Assembly: GCF_013283855.1 (NCBI RefSeq)
Contig: NZ_CP054056.1
Span: forward strand, 496,001-560,000
DNA from: Aquiluna borgnonia
GTDB lineage: Bacteria; Actinomycetota; Actinomycetes; Actinomycetales; Microbacteriaceae
Direction: 5' to 3'
DNA length: 64,000 nucleotides
The notes beneath the pieces were generated by a model. The model was not told where the DNA came from. It ran no database searches and saw only the letters and a list, made by a program, of their open reading frames with translations. This document shows, piece after piece, positions 63,675 to 64,000 of this stretch. The position numbers were made by a program, and so were the translations under genes. Position 1 is the first letter of the stretch. Each line of letters begins with the position of its first letter.

Positions 63675-63699
63675 GGCGGGCCTTAGGGTCCGCCTTTTT
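63675..63699 (+). terminator. Rho-independent terminator between rpmA and obgE
   Basis: GGCGGGCC (63675-63682) pairs with GGTCCGCC (63687-63694) over 8 bp with one G-T pair and a TTAG loop, followed directly by TTTTT. It probably reduces transcription into obgE after the ribosomal protein genes. Confidence 0.85.
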
Positions 63700-63717
63700 C
63701 TGTATTAGGAGATGTCA

Positions 63718-64000
63718 ATGATTACTTTCGTGGATCAGGTGACTCTTCACTTGCGCGCCGGAGACGGCGGCGATGGCTGCACCTCCGTAAAGCGCGAGAA
63801 GTTTAAACCGCTTGCGGGTCCCGATGGTGCTGACGGCGGCGATGGTGGTTCAATCACTCTGGTGACGGACCCCAACGTCACCACCCTGCTGGACTATCAC
63901 CACCGACCCCACCGAACCGCAACCTCAGGTGGTTCTGGAGCCGGTGACTTCCGCAACGGTGCCCGTGGTGAAGATCTGATCCTTCCCGTCCCGGTTGGCA
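63718..64000 (+). CDS. obgE: GTPase Obg, N-terminal part
   Basis: Ninety-four codons of Obg are present: [20 protein letters not shown], then [21 protein letters not shown] and [20 protein letters not shown]. These are the glycine-rich Obg fold hallmarks. The GTPase domain lies beyond the window. The start is ATG 63718 with AGGAG six bases before. ATG 63712 would overlap that ribosome site. Obg acts in ribosome assembly and the stress response, and commonly follows rplU-rpmA. Confidence 0.96.
   Translation, partial: MITFVDQVTLHLRAGDGGDGCTSVKREKFKPLAGPDGADGGDGGSITLVTDPNVTTLLDYHHRPHRTATSGGSGAGDFRNGARGEDLILPVPVG

Overview
The window reads as about 64 kb of a compact, mid-GC actinobacterial chromosome, most like a small-genome Microbacteriaceae (Rhodoluna/Aquiluna-type). 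This rests on two ClpP paralogues in a tig-clpP1-clpP2-clpX block, an ileS-folC-DUF4233-ndk-VKOR-rne-rplU-rpmA-obgE block, frequent GTG and TTG starts, very short intergenic gaps and many 4-bp overlaps. The genus is inference. No insertion sequence, prophage block, CRISPR array or rRNA operon was seen. No stretch longer than about 250 bases lacks a gene.

Layout. 1-606: start of putA. 806-3202: a histidine kinase and LuxR-type response regulator, divergent from 3342-6528, three exported proteins (two paralogues with an EF-hand-like loop and one C-terminally membrane-anchored protein), then tRNA-Arg. 6648-12774: small genes, a DEAD-box helicase, an LysE/RhtB exporter, a membrane-anchored collagen-like protein whose C-terminal region looks like phage tail-fibre sequence, purine nucleoside phosphorylase and an MFS transporter. 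13619-18915: a phosphonate operon encoding PhnD, PhnC, a double-length PhnE, an FAD oxidoreductase and a phosphonatase-like HAD hydrolase. Together these could import 2-aminoethylphosphonate and release phosphate without a PhnW transaminase.

19085-32416: argininosuccinate synthase, a DUF885 peptidase, and a long polyamine-type cluster. That cluster holds an Lrp/AldR regulator, a group II PLP decarboxylase, N-carbamoylputrescine amidase, agmatine deiminase, an NMT1/SsuABC-type importer and a SpeA-like decarboxylase. These give a complete arginine-agmatine-putrescine route with a dedicated but unassigned importer. Alanine dehydrogenase lies divergently from the Lrp regulator.

32413-45091: housekeeping and stress genes (thioredoxin, DMT transporter, MsrA, an SSB-like protein with an SD-masking hairpin, EttA, TesB, truncated globin, MscS, PepN, a Kef-type antiporter, RpiB, Nei). 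45096-64000: tRNA-Gly, tRNA-Pro, the trigger factor/Clp block with a ClgR-like palindrome, a BenE-like transporter with a probable ATC start, an M3 peptidase, valS, ileS, folC, ndk, VKOR, RNase E/G, L21, L27 and the start of obgE.

A window-wide architectural feature is that all eight protein-protein convergent junctions have no intergenic space. Six of them overlap by exactly four bases through shared stop codons.
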